64,000 nt of DNA, from positions 1 to 64,000 of the forward strand of contig NZ_JACHBG010000014.1 in NCBI RefSeq assembly GCF_014207095.1, given 5' to 3'. The notes beneath the pieces are model-generated. The model was given only the letters and a program-made list of their open reading frames with translations. It was not told where the DNA came from and searched no databases. The translations under genes were made by a program, and so were the position numbers. Within the stretch, counting starts at the first letter, position 1. The number at the start of each line of letters is the position of its first letter. Source of the DNA: Martinezella lusitana. GTDB lineage: Bacteria > Pseudomonadota > Alphaproteobacteria > Rhizobiales > Rhizobiaceae. Shown here one piece after another: positions 8,493-16,852 of the stretch.

Positions 8493-9758
8493 ATGGATCG
8501 TATCGTCGTCACCGGCATGGGACTGGTTTCACCTCTAGGCGTAGGTGTCAATGCGGGCTGGAAGCGGCTGATCGAAGGGCGCTCGGGCCTGAGGCTGTTG
8601 CCGGAGGAAATGGTCGGTGATCTCGCCGCCAAGGTTGGCGGCATCGTCCCCGATATCGCTGAGGACGCCGAAGCCGGCTTTGATGTCGACCGCTACGTAT
8701 CCGTCAAGGACCAGAAGAAGATGGATCGGTTCATCCTCTTCGCCATGGCGGCGGCCCAGGAGGCAATCCTTCAGGCCGAGTGGCAGCCGACCGGTGTTGA
8801 TGAACTGGAGCGAACCGCAACGGTGATCGCATCGGGCGTCGGCGGCTTTCCCGCTATTGCCGAGGCAGTGCGTACGACTGAGACGCGCGGCGTCAAACGA
8901 CTGTCCCCCTTCACCGTTCCGTCTTTCCTCGTCAATCTGGCCGCCGGTCAGGTGAGCATCCGCTACGGCTTCAAGGGGCCGCTCGGCGCGCCGGTTACGG
9001 CTTGCGCCGCAAGCGTGCAGGCAATCGGCGATGCAGCACGGCTGATCCGGGCCGGCGAGGCCGATATTGCCATCTGCGGCGGCGCTGAAGCCTGCATCGA
9101 TAAGGTAAGCTTAGGAAGTTTTGCGGCTGCACGCGCGCTGTCGACTGGCTTCAGCAACCGGCCAGAGGAAGCCTCACGCCCGTTCGACAGCGCGCGCGAT
9201 GGCTTCGTCATGGGCGAAGGCGCGGGCATGCTCGTCATCGAGACGTTGGAACATGCGCTTGCCCGCGGAGCGACGCCGCTGGCAGAGCTTGTAGGCTACG
9301 GCACGGCCGCCGACGCATACCACATGACCGCTGGTCCCGAAGATGGCGATGGCGCGCGGCGCGCGATGCTGTCGGCCCTTTCCCAGGCAAGAATATCTCC
9401 TGCCGAGGTCAAGCATCTGAATGCGCATGCCACATCGACACAGGTCGGCGACCGCGGGGAGATGGAGGCGATCAAGACCGTCTTTGGCCGTAACGGCGCG
9501 ATCGCGGTCAGCGGCACAAAGGCCGCCACCGGCCACCTCCTGGGTGCCGCAGGCGGCTTGGAGGCCATCTTCACCATCATGGCGCTTCGCGATCAGATCG
9601 CCCCGCCGACGCGCAATCTGCAGGATCCGGATGCAGCCGCCGAAGGTATCGATATTGTCGGCGCAGCCGCGCGGCCGATGGCGATGGACTATGCGATCTC
9701 CAACGGCTTCGGCTTCGGCGGCGTCAACGCCAGCGCCCTCTTCCGCCGCTGGCAGTAA
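8493..9758 (+). CDS. beta-ketoacyl-ACP synthase II-type (FabF-like)
   Basis: Condensing enzyme that extends acyl-ACP with malonyl-ACP. At 421 residues it has normal FabF length. The catalytic triad is complete: Cys171 in TACAAS, His312 in NAHATS, and His348 in the block GTKAATGHLLGAAG, with Lys343. It is not in a fab cluster but directly follows an HxlR regulator, so it may be an inducible second ketosynthase and not the housekeeping FabF. Whether it serves membrane lipids or a specialised acyl chain cannot be read from the sequence. Confidence 0.92.
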   Translation: MDRIVVTGMGLVSPLGVGVNAGWKRLIEGRSGLRLLPEEMVGDLAAKVGGIVPDIAEDAEAGFDVDRYVSVKDQKKMDRFILFAMAAAQEAILQAEWQPTGVDELERTATVIASGVGGFPAIAEAVRTTETRGVKRLSPFTVPSFLVNLAAGQVSIRYGFKGPLGAPVTACAASVQAIGDAARLIRAGEADIAICGGAEACIDKVSLGSFAAARALSTGFSNRPEEASRPFDSARDGFVMGEGAGMLVIETLEHALARGATPLAELVGYGTAADAYHMTAGPEDGDGARRAMLSALSQARISPAEVKHLNAHATSTQVGDRGEMEAIKTVFGRNGAIAVSGTKAATGHLLGAAGGLEAIFTIMALRDQIAPPTRNLQDPDAAAEGIDIVGAAARPMAMDYAISNGFGFGGVNASALFRRWQ

Positions 9759-9817
9759 CCGCTATCTCAAAGACGGGAAGCGCGCTATTCTGACCCCATG
9801 TCAGATGGAGATCGCCC

Positions 9818-10237
9818 ATGCGTGCATTTCCCGTCGCCGCCTTGCTCTGCTTTGTCTTCGCCTCAACGGCCCGAGCCGAAGACCCCGTGCAGACGGCTCA
9901 AGCTCTGATTCAGGCGCAGATTGGCGCTTTCCTGCATAATGACGCGGCGGCGGCCTATTCCTTCGCCGCCCCCGGCATAAAGGCGCTCTTCCCGGACAAG
10001 GACAGCTTCTTTGCGATGGTGAAGAAGACATACCAGCCGGTCTATCATCCCGGCAATTACGCTTTCGGCAAGAGCCGCGCGATCGATAATGGCGCGGTCG
10101 TCTATCAGGAACTGATGATTACGGGCACGGATGGGAAAGATTGGACAGCGATCTACCAGATAACCCGTCAACCGGATGGCAGCTACAAGATCAATGGCGT
10201 CCAAATTCTTCGCAATACGACGAGCGAAGGGATCTAG
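9818..10237 (+). CDS. DUF4864 domain secreted protein
   Basis: A 139-residue protein with a cleavable signal peptide (about residues 1-20, ending STARA) and one small mixed alpha/beta domain resembling DUF4864, of the NTF2-like size class. It contains the recurring features AAYSFAAPGIKALFPD and a C-terminal YKINGVQI strand. It is probably periplasmic. It follows the ketosynthase by 59 bases on the same strand and converges on the hydrolase gene. Function unknown. Confidence 0.8.
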   Translation: MRAFPVAALLCFVFASTARAEDPVQTAQALIQAQIGAFLHNDAAAAYSFAAPGIKALFPDKDSFFAMVKKTYQPVYHPGNYAFGKSRAIDNGAVVYQELMITGTDGKDWTAIYQITRQPDGSYKINGVQILRNTTSEGI

Positions 10238-10304
10238 GCATCTATCAAGTGAGGAAGCGGCGCGTCCGTCGCTGAGGACGATACGCGCTTGCTCCTTGGC
10301 CACG

Positions 10305-11216
10305 TCAACCGCGAATTCTAGGCGACGTCGTCGAAAAATTGGTGCCCTGGAGTTCGGGGCGCGGCTGCGGAACGACGACCGTTGAGGCCGGCATAGGTGC
10401 CGGTGTTACGGCCGCTGCCGGAGCAACGAAGGCATTCGCATCCATGATCGGACCGGAAATCGACATGGAACTCGGAGCCGGCGTCGGGATGGGAACGGCG
10501 GACGGAATTGCTACCGGGGCAGCCGATATGCTGACCGTCGGGTCCGAGACCGGCGTAAATGCCGCAACGGTCTGGGCCTGCTGCTGCACCGGCTGGGTAT
10601 CCGGCAAAACGAACGGAGACTGCGAGCCACCCTGGTTCGACACGTAGTTCATCGCCACCTCGTAGGAGGGCAGCGGAGCCGGCGTCTGCAATTCGCCGTC
10701 GCGACCGCGCTTCTCGTAGAAGGCATTTCCGCCGGCGATCGCAACATAATGCATGTTATCGTAGGGGAAGCGCAGACCCTGGGTGTGGAAGAACATTGCT
10801 TCCTTCACCTGCGGATGCCGCGCGCCACGCAGAAGTGCGGACGCGGCCACATCGAGATCCTGCTTTGCCTGATCCTTGACCTCTCTGGTCATCACTCCCG
10901 GCGCGAACTGTTTTTCCTGGGAGACGACACCGCAGATCGTCGGAGGATAGGCCCCGGACGTCAACCTGTTCATCACGACGGTCCCGACAGCCATGTACCC
11001 ACCAGGGTCCGAGCGCTGCGATTCAAAATACATCGCACGTTCGAGGCAGTCCTTGTCCTTGGCGGTATAATTATATGTCACCTTCGCGCCACGAATGGCC
11101 TTCGTGGTATTGCGAGGGGTGGGTGTTGTCTTCTGGGTCGTCGTGCAGCTCGTAGCCGCCAAACCGACAACCAGTAGCCCCGAAAGACATGCCCCGAATT
11201 TGCGTTGCGCCCTCAA
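10305..11216 (-). CDS. SleB-type cell wall hydrolase, probable TTG start
   Basis: Cell-wall hydrolase of the SleB family (PF07486). The domain begins around the block DKDCLERAMYFESQRSD, has the family's catalytic-type glutamate in AMYFE, and continues through GTVVMNRL, ICGVVSQEKQF and FFHTQG. A C-terminal Pro/Ala-rich tail of about 110 residues follows. A TTG at 11216 is the best start: GGAGG lies nine bases upstream and it gives a hydrophobic leader ending in AATSC, a possible lipobox. That makes a 303-residue exported protein or lipoprotein. The longer open frame to 11336 has no comparable SD. The adjoining genes give no operon context. Confidence 0.85.
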   Translation of the reverse strand: MRAQRKFGACLSGLLVVGLAATSCTTTQKTTPTPRNTTKAIRGAKVTYNYTAKDKDCLERAMYFESQRSDPGGYMAVGTVVMNRLTSGAYPPTICGVVSQEKQFAPGVMTREVKDQAKQDLDVAASALLRGARHPQVKEAMFFHTQGLRFPYDNMHYVAIAGGNAFYEKRGRDGELQTPAPLPSYEVAMNYVSNQGGSQSPFVLPDTQPVQQQAQTVAAFTPVSDPTVSISAAPVAIPSAVPIPTPAPSSMSISGPIMDANAFVAPAAAVTPAPMPASTVVVPQPRPELQGTNFSTTSPRIRG

Positions 11217-11410
11217 CGGCAAGTGCCTCCTATTTACGGTAGTACAGCCCTTATCGATTAAGAGAATGCGTTTTAGCCGGATTTTTTTCAAATTCCAAGC
11301 GACTACGCAATCAAATCTGCCAATGACTTTTTTCAAAGGCGGATGGACCGTTTATTCCGATTCGCTATTTTTCCCAATGCTTCATTGTCGCAAAGCTCAT
11401 TTCGAGACAT

Positions 11411-11453
11411 GCTTGGAGCCAAATCTTGCCTGGGGAGCAAGCCTGCTCCAAGC
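11411..11453. repeat. nested hairpin in intergenic DNA
   Basis: A 9-bp perfect outer stem (GCTTGGAGC at 11411-11419 with GCTCCAAGC at 11445-11453) encloses a second 5-bp stem (11425-11429 with 11437-11441). It lies 18 bases past the VOC gene stop and about 200 bases upstream of the hydrolase start. There is no T-run on either side, so a simple terminator is not clear. Confidence 0.5.
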
Positions 11454-11470
11454 AGCTCGAACGATGTTCG

Positions 11471-11896
11471 TTAGGAATAACAATCAATCGATAATAAAAG
11501 ATTTACCACATATGCAAGCTCCATCTTCCAGCCTACCTCGACGAGGATTCGCCCCGGCGCGAAGCAATAGAACGACCAACCGCCTCGTATCGCGGCAGGC
11601 GGATTCGGAACATCGCAGCCTGCCGATTTTACGCGTTCGAACAGAATGTCGACCGCTTCGCGAGACGGCTGCATGAAACCGATATGATAGGTGTTGCGGC
11701 CGACCGACACGCTATCGGCGCCGCCAAATTTTTCGACGGCTCGACTGATGACCAGTTCGAGCCCGGCATCATCGCGCAGAATCGCCAAGCCGTTTGCGCC
11801 ATGCGTCTTAACCTCGGTCAGGCCGAAGACCGAAACGAAAAAATCCCGTGTCGCAGCGACATCGGGAACGTGAAGATCCAGGTGATTCAATCGCAT
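11471..11896 (-). CDS. VOC (glyoxalase/bleomycin-resistance fold) family protein
   Basis: A 141-residue single-domain vicinal-oxygen-chelate protein. The first beta-alpha-beta module begins MRLNHLDLHVPD and AATRDFFVSVFG. The second starts near YHIGFMQPSREAVDILFERV and ends at FYCFAPGRILVEVGW. The metal-ligand pattern is plausible (His near residue 5 and a Glu in LVEVG), but the reaction is not identifiable. The ATG at 11896 starts exactly at the domain; the open frame upstream to a GTG at 12001 adds an unrelated N-terminus. Confidence 0.82.
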   Translation of the reverse strand: MRLNHLDLHVPDVAATRDFFVSVFGLTEVKTHGANGLAILRDDAGLELVISRAVEKFGGADSVSVGRNTYHIGFMQPSREAVDILFERVKSAGCDVPNPPAAIRGGWSFYCFAPGRILVEVGWKMELAYVVNLLLSIDCYS

Positions 11897-12149
11897 CACA
11901 GCTCCAAGAGGTTTCCCCGCGAAAGCGTGACGGTCAAAAAGGCCAACGCCAACGCGGGGCACTCGGCCACAATAGCCAAGTTCCGCGTCGCGGGCTCTCA
12001 CGCTTACGGCGAGGAGCAGAGCTTCCGGATGGAAGGGGTCGGGCCTACCGAGACCGACCCTGCCTTTTTCGACGAAATTCGATTAGCGCGAAATCTTGAT
12101 GGGAGCAAGACTATCCAGCGTCGCTCCCATCCTGGCTTCTAGAACGAGA

Positions 12150-13280
12150 TCAAACCGGCTCGAGGTCGCCCCTCGCCCAGTTTTCCTGCGTCTCGGCCAT
12201 GAAATCGGCAAAACGGCCTTCGGCGATCGCCTTGCGGATACCCTGCATCAGTTCCTGATAATAGGCGAGATTGTGCCAGGAGAGCAGCATGCCGCCGAGC
12301 GCCTCGTTGGCGCGGACAAGATGATGCAGATAAGCTCGGGAATAATCGCGCGAGGCCGGGCAATTGGACTGTTCATCCAGCGGCCGCATGTCCTCTGCGT
12401 GGCGCGCGTTGCGGATATTGACCTTGCCGCGGCGGGTAAATGCCAGTCCGTGACGGCCCGAACGGGTCGGCATCACGCAGTCAAACATGTCGATGCCGCG
12501 GGCGACGGACTTCAGGATGTCGTCCGGGGTGCCGACGCCCATGAGATAGCGCGGCTTTTGCGTCGGCAATTCGGGAAGCGTGATATCGAGCATACGCAGC
12601 ATGACTTCCTGCGGCTCACCAACAGCAAGGCCGCCGACCGCATAGCCCTTCAGATCCATGCCGCTCAGCGCCTGTGCGGAACGAACACGAAGCTCCGGGA
12701 CGTCGCCGCCCTGCACGATGCCGAACATCGCCTTACCGGGCTGATTGCCAAAGGCCACTTTGCAGCGCTCCGCCCAGCGCAGAGACATTTCCATGGCACG
12801 CTCGATTTCCTTCGGCGTCGCCGGCAGAGCAACACACTCGTCCAGCTGCATCTGGATGTCGGAATCGAGCAGCCCCTGAATCTCGATGGACCGCTCCGGC
12901 GACATGTGATGCAGGCTGCCGTCGACATGCGACTTGAAGGTGACACCCTGCTCATCGAGCTTGCGCAGACCCGAGAGCGACATCACCTGGAAGCCGCCGG
13001 AATCGGTGAGTATCGGATGCGGCCAGCGGATCAGCTGGTGCAGGCCGCCGAGGCGCGCGACACGCTCGGCCGTCGGGCGCAGCATCAGGTGGTAGGTATT
13101 GCCGAGGATGATATCGGCACCCGTCTCGCGTACCTGGTCGAGATACATGGCCTTGACGGTGCCGACGGTACCAACAGGCATGAATGCCGGCGTGCGGATC
13201 GTCCCGCGCGGCATGGAAACTTCGCCGAGGCGCGCGCCGCCATCGGTCTTCTTCAATTGAAATTGAAAGCTCTCGGTCAT
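12150..13280 (-). CDS. tgt: queuine tRNA-guanine transglycosylase with reduced zinc site
   Basis: Exchanges guanine-34 for preQ1 in GUN-anticodon tRNAs, the first tRNA-level step of queuosine synthesis. The 376-residue length and the blocks DSGGFQVMSL and FDCVMPTRSGRHG (with the nucleophilic aspartate) are standard. The structural zinc motif C-x-C-x2-C-x25-H is altered: positions 305, 307, 310 and 336 read Ser, Cys, Ser, His. It is downstream of queA with six bases between them, so the two consecutive queuosine enzymes are co-transcribed. Confidence 0.96.
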   Translation of the reverse strand: MTESFQFQLKKTDGGARLGEVSMPRGTIRTPAFMPVGTVGTVKAMYLDQVRETGADIILGNTYHLMLRPTAERVARLGGLHQLIRWPHPILTDSGGFQVMSLSGLRKLDEQGVTFKSHVDGSLHHMSPERSIEIQGLLDSDIQMQLDECVALPATPKEIERAMEMSLRWAERCKVAFGNQPGKAMFGIVQGGDVPELRVRSAQALSGMDLKGYAVGGLAVGEPQEVMLRMLDITLPELPTQKPRYLMGVGTPDDILKSVARGIDMFDCVMPTRSGRHGLAFTRRGKVNIRNARHAEDMRPLDEQSNCPASRDYSRAYLHHLVRANEALGGMLLSWHNLAYYQELMQGIRKAIAEGRFADFMAETQENWARGDLEPV

Positions 13281-13286
13281 TTCGTT

Positions 13287-14372
13287 CTAGTCTTTCCGGT
13301 GGAGCAGGCTGCCATCGCCATAGGAATAGAAGCGATAGCCCGTCTCGATAGCATGGGTGTACGCCGCACGCATCGTATCGAGGCCGGCAAAGGCCGATAC
13401 GAGCATGAATAGGGTCGAGCGCGGCAGGTGGAAATTGGTCATCAGTATGTCGACGGCCTTGAAGCGGTAGCCGGGCGTAATGAAAATACCCGTTGCACCC
13501 TGCCAAGGCTGGATGGTGCCGTCTTCAGCCGTAGCACTCTCGATCAATCTCAGCGACGTCGTGCCGACGCAGACGATGCGCCCGCCCCTCGCCTTGACGG
13601 CGTTCAGCTTGGCGGCAGTCGCAGCATCGACATAGCCGATTTCGAAATGCATCTTGTGGTCGTCGGTATCGTCAGCCTTGACCGGCAAAAATGTGCCGGC
13701 GCCGACATGCAGCGTCACAAAATGTCGCTCGATATGCATGGCATCGAGTGCGGCAAACAAAGACGATGTGAAATGCAGGCCGGCGGTGGGTGCTGCGACC
13801 GCTCCTTCTTCACGCGCGTAGATCGTCTGATAATCGGCGCGGTCACGATCGTCTTCGGGACGCTTGGCGGCAATATAGGGCGGAAGAGGGATATGGCCGA
13901 CTGCGGCAATCGCCTCATCCAGCGCCGGGCCGGAAAGATCGAAGCGCAGGGTGATCTCACCGCCCTCGCCCTTCTCCTCAACAGTCGCGTCGAGCGTTCC
14001 TAGCGCACAGACATTCTCGCCGTGGCCGAACTGAATGCGATCGCCGATCTTGATGCGCTTGCCCGGCTTGGCGAAAGCTTTCCAACGATCGGGCGCAGCG
14101 CGCATATGCAAGGTGGCGGAAACCTGTTGACCGGGCGCGCCCTCGCGATGGCGAGTGCCTTCCAATTGTGCCGGTATCACCTTGGTATCGTTGAAGACCA
14201 CGGCATCGCCGGGTTGCAGGAAGGACGGCAGATCGCTTATCCGGTGGTCACTCAGCGTGTTCGCGTCGTTGTTCGGATCGACGACGAGCAGACGCGCACT
14301 GTCGCGCGGCTCGGCAGGCCTCAGCGCTATCCGCTCGTCCGGTAGATCGAAATCGAAAAGGTCAACACGCAT
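13287..14372 (-). CDS. queA: S-adenosylmethionine:tRNA ribosyltransferase-isomerase
   Basis: Transfers and isomerises the ribosyl part of SAM onto preQ1-tRNA to give epoxyqueuosine-tRNA. The 361-residue length is normal for QueA. Recognisable blocks are the start MRVDLFDFDLPDERIALRP, the N-terminal DAVVFNDTKVIPAQL, the central AAPTAGLHFT, and THAIETGYRFYSYGD near the end. It lies between ppiB and tgt on the minus strand. A hairpin at 14393-14433 sits just upstream, so it may also have its own promoter. Confidence 0.97.
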   Translation of the reverse strand: MRVDLFDFDLPDERIALRPAEPRDSARLLVVDPNNDANTLSDHRISDLPSFLQPGDAVVFNDTKVIPAQLEGTRHREGAPGQQVSATLHMRAAPDRWKAFAKPGKRIKIGDRIQFGHGENVCALGTLDATVEEKGEGGEITLRFDLSGPALDEAIAAVGHIPLPPYIAAKRPEDDRDRADYQTIYAREEGAVAAPTAGLHFTSSLFAALDAMHIERHFVTLHVGAGTFLPVKADDTDDHKMHFEIGYVDAATAAKLNAVKARGGRIVCVGTTSLRLIESATAEDGTIQPWQGATGIFITPGYRFKAVDILMTNFHLPRSTLFMLVSAFAGLDTMRAAYTHAIETGYRFYSYGDGSLLHRKD

Positions 14373-14392
14373 TTAGTTCATCCAGGCAAAGC

Positions 14393-14433
14393 GAAACCCG
14401 CCCCTCACGCCAAAGGCGCAAGAGGCGGGTTTC
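14393..14433 (-). terminator. probable ppiB terminator hairpin
   Basis: A 10-bp perfect stem, GAAACCCGCC at 14393-14402 with GGCGGGTTTC at 14424-14433, lies 15 bases past the ppiB stop. On the minus strand it is followed by GCTTTGCC, a weak U-tract, so read-through into queA is possible. Confidence 0.6.
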
Positions 14434-14447
14434 AGGAATAATCACGA

Positions 14448-14948
14448 TCAGACGTCGGCAGCAACCCGTGCGGATACGATCGAATCCGGATCCTTCACCG
14501 GCTCGCCGCGCTTGATCTTGTCGACATTCTCCATACCGGAGATGACCTGGCCCCAAACGGAGTACTGCTTGTTCAGCCAAGGTGCGTCGGTGAAGCAGAT
14601 GAAGAACTGCGAGTTGGCCGAGTTCGGGTTCTGCGAACGTGCCATCGAGCAGGTGCCGCGAACGTGCGGGGTTGCCGAGAATTCAGCCTTCAGGTCCGGC
14701 TTGGACGAACCGCCGGTGCCGGCGCGGGCGGTGTTGCCGCCGGCCTTACCATGTTCGACGTCGCCGGTCTGAGCCATGAAGCCATCGATGACGCGATGGA
14801 AAACAACGTTGTCATAGGCCTTTTCGCGCGCAAGTTCCTTGATGCGGGCGACATGCTCAGGAGCGACCTGCGGCAGAAGCTGAATGACAACCTGGCCCTT
14901 GGTGGTTTCCAGGATGAGGGTGTTTTCTGGATCCTTGATCTCAGCCAT
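14448..14948 (-). CDS. ppiB: peptidyl-prolyl cis-trans isomerase (cytoplasmic cyclophilin)
   Basis: Cyclophilin that catalyses proline isomerisation during folding. The 166-residue protein has no signal peptide. The active-site stretch FHRVIDGFMAQTGD supplies the catalytic Arg, Phe and Gln, and NSANSQFFICF and PWLNKQYSVWGQV complete the fold. The ATG at 14948 has AGAGGAAA upstream; the open frame extends to 15014 without an SD. It is the second of two adjacent cyclophilin genes; its lack of a leader suggests division of labour with the exported paralogue. Confidence 0.94.
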   Translation of the reverse strand: MAEIKDPENTLILETTKGQVVIQLLPQVAPEHVARIKELAREKAYDNVVFHRVIDGFMAQTGDVEHGKAGGNTARAGTGGSSKPDLKAEFSATPHVRGTCSMARSQNPNSANSQFFICFTDAPWLNKQYSVWGQVISGMENVDKIKRGEPVKDPDSIVSARVAADV

Positions 14949-15024
14949 GTTCGTTTCCTCTTCTCTCTTCTTGATTGCAAATGACCGTGAAGACCATCGT
15001 GCCTTCAGGATCAAGTCCTTGAAA

Positions 15025-15597
15025 TTACTTCTTGCTGACAGTGACTTTGAGCATCTTGTCAGGATTGCTCACTTCGCCGTTCTGGCCCTGGCCGCGCTTG
15101 ATCTTGTCGACGAGTTCCATGCCCGAGACAACCTTGCCGACGACCGTGTACTGGCCGTTCAGGAAATCGCCATTGGCAAACATGATGAAGAACTGCGAAT
15201 TGGCAGAGTTCGGATCCTGGGCGCGCGCCATGCCGACGGTGCCGCGGGTAAACGGAGTTTTGGAAAACTCGGCCGGAAGATTCGGCAGATCGGAACCGCC
15301 GGTGCCTGCCTTGTTCGCGTCATAGCCCTTAGTGCTGTTGCCGTACTGAACATCGCCGGTCTGAGCCATGAAGCCGTCGATAACGCGATGGAACACGACG
15401 TTGTCGTAGGCACCCTTCTTCGCCAGGGCTTCGATCTGCGCGACGTGCTTCGGAGCGACTTCCGGCATCAGCTGAATGACGACCGGGCCGTCCTTGAGCT
15501 GAATCGTCAGAAGATCGGCGGCCGCAGCCGAGATTGCGCTACCTGCGAAGGCGGCAAGGCTCAAAGCGCCTGCCATTGCGATATGAAAGAGTTTCAT
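15025..15597 (-). CDS. ppiA: peptidyl-prolyl cis-trans isomerase (exported cyclophilin)
   Basis: Periplasmic cyclophilin paralogue of the neighbouring gene, 190 residues. A signal peptide of about 27 residues (hydrophobic core LSLAAFAGSAISAAAA) precedes the domain. The active-site block VFHRVIDGFMAQTGD and the stretch NSANSQFFIMFANGDFLN match the family. It is expected to assist folding of envelope proteins. It is 28 bases downstream of coaD and 76 bases upstream of ppiB. Confidence 0.94.
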   Translation of the reverse strand: MKLFHIAMAGALSLAAFAGSAISAAAADLLTIQLKDGPVVIQLMPEVAPKHVAQIEALAKKGAYDNVVFHRVIDGFMAQTGDVQYGNSTKGYDANKAGTGGSDLPNLPAEFSKTPFTRGTVGMARAQDPNSANSQFFIMFANGDFLNGQYTVVGKVVSGMELVDKIKRGQGQNGEVSNPDKMLKVTVSKK

Positions 15598-15625
15598 GGA
15601 TGCTCCGTTCAGAAATGAATTGGGC

Positions 15626-16138
15626 TCAGCTTTTTGTGCTGGTCGTATCTTTGAGTTTGCTCGTCAACGCTTCCAGAACCGCCGGCGGGACGAAGGCGCT
15701 GACATTGCCGCCCATGGACGCGATCTGCCGCACCAATGTGGCGGTTATAGGCCGGGAAGCCGTGCCGGCGGGCAGAAACAACGTCTGGATGTCGGGCGCC
15801 ATCTGCCTGTTCATGCCCGCCATCTGCATCTCATAGTCGAGATCCGTGCCGTCGCGCAGGCCGCGCACCAGCAAGGTGGCACCATGGGCCCGGGCAGCGT
15901 CGACGACCAGATTGTCGAAGGCAACGACGGAAATATCGCCAACCTTCTGCGGCAAGGCATCCGAAAGCGATCTGCGGATAAGCTCCGCCCGCTCTTCGAA
16001 GGAAAAAAGCGGCTTCTTGCCCGGATGAATGCCAATGGCGACGATGACCTTCGAGGCGACATTCAGCGCCTGCACGAGGACATCCAAATGTCCGTTGGTC
16101 ATCGGGTCGAAGGATCCGGGATAAAAGGCTGTCGTCAT
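15626..16138 (-). CDS. coaD: phosphopantetheine adenylyltransferase
   Basis: Catalyses the penultimate step of coenzyme A synthesis, ATP plus 4'-phosphopantetheine to dephospho-CoA. The 170-residue protein starts with the nucleotidyltransferase signature FYPGSFDPMTNGHLD, holding the catalytic histidine, and has the family RGLRDGTDLDYEMQMAGMN block. The ATG at 16138 begins right at the domain, while the open frame upstream to 16216 is non-homologous. It heads the minus-strand run coaD-ppiA-ppiB-queA-tgt. Confidence 0.96.
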   Translation of the reverse strand: MTTAFYPGSFDPMTNGHLDVLVQALNVASKVIVAIGIHPGKKPLFSFEERAELIRRSLSDALPQKVGDISVVAFDNLVVDAARAHGATLLVRGLRDGTDLDYEMQMAGMNRQMAPDIQTLFLPAGTASRPITATLVRQIASMGGNVSAFVPPAVLEALTSKLKDTTSTKS

Positions 16139-16339
16139 ACCAAGCCGGCTCGTTGTTTCGACGCCTTTTGTCACGGATGGGGCCGCATCGCAAGTCATTT
16201 GCAACCCGCAGCGCATCGCTGAACCCTATATGAATGCAATGTTCAAGCCTGTTTCAGATCGACAATGCTTTATTGGCGCCAACATCGAGACGGACCTGCT
16301 TCAACGGTTCGTCGCTCCAGGTTCAAGGAATGTCACGTC

Positions 16340-16564
16340 ATGTTGGTGTTCATTATTTCAGGCGCGATCGTCTGTTCATTTTTCGTCGAATACCTCGTTC
16401 AGCTTTTCGCCGAAAAATATGAGATCGAATGGGTCTCGCCTACAGAAGCGGCGAAAAACATCGATTCTGCTCAAAAAATCATCATTGCCATGCGCAAGGC
16501 GCATCGCGAATCTGAACGCCAGATGAACAAGGCATTCAAGGTCGCTTCAGGAGCGCATTGCTAG
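16340..16564 (+). CDS. small one-helix membrane protein (74 aa)
   Basis: Not recognised. A 74-residue protein with an N-terminal hydrophobic helix (about residues 2-22: LVFIISGAIVCSFFVEYLV) followed by a charged, probably helical cytoplasmic part with KIIIAMRKAHRESERQMNKAF. The ATG at 16340 has AAGGA at 16325-16329, ten bases upstream. It is the first of three tiny genes in the same direction with the same design. The reading-frame call rests on the SD and the membrane-protein pattern only. Confidence 0.5.
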   Translation: MLVFIISGAIVCSFFVEYLVQLFAEKYEIEWVSPTEAAKNIDSAQKIIIAMRKAHRESERQMNKAFKVASGAHC

Positions 16565-16654
16565 ATACCCCTCAACATCGGCGGAACCATTTGCAAACCG
16601 CTGCGTTTAAAGTTCGAAATCAGATTGCACAGAGCGGCAAGAAGGAAGATGAGC

Positions 16655-16813
16655 ATGTCCCACAAGATCACCATGATTAATGCCGTTTGGATGACCATGA
16701 TTACGGGAATGCTTGCGGCCACCATCGCGCTCTACGATCACAAGCCAGACCAGTCGAAGGTCTATGGTCCCTTTGCTTCGGCTCGCAACTTCGTCGCCAC
16801 GAGCCAATACTAA
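16655..16813 (+). CDS. small one-helix membrane protein (52 aa)
   Basis: Not recognised. The 52-residue product has one methionine- and alanine-rich transmembrane helix (about residues 7-27: MINAVWMTMITGMLAATIAL) and then a polar tail ending NFVATSQY. The ATG at 16655 lies eight bases after AAGGA at 16642-16646, a good SD. ATGs at 16625 and 16649 are in frame but worse placed. It follows the 74-aa gene by 90 bases. Confidence 0.5.
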   Translation: MSHKITMINAVWMTMITGMLAATIALYDHKPDQSKVYGPFASARNFVATSQY

Positions 16814-16852
16814 GGGATCTGAACGCTAATCCCACTAAAGGAGGGAGCGATC

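Noticed and set aside
12096..13412. 438-codon plus-strand frame opposite tgt
   Set aside because: Antisense shadow of tgt and the queA end; His/Arg/Ala-rich composition, no recognisable motif.
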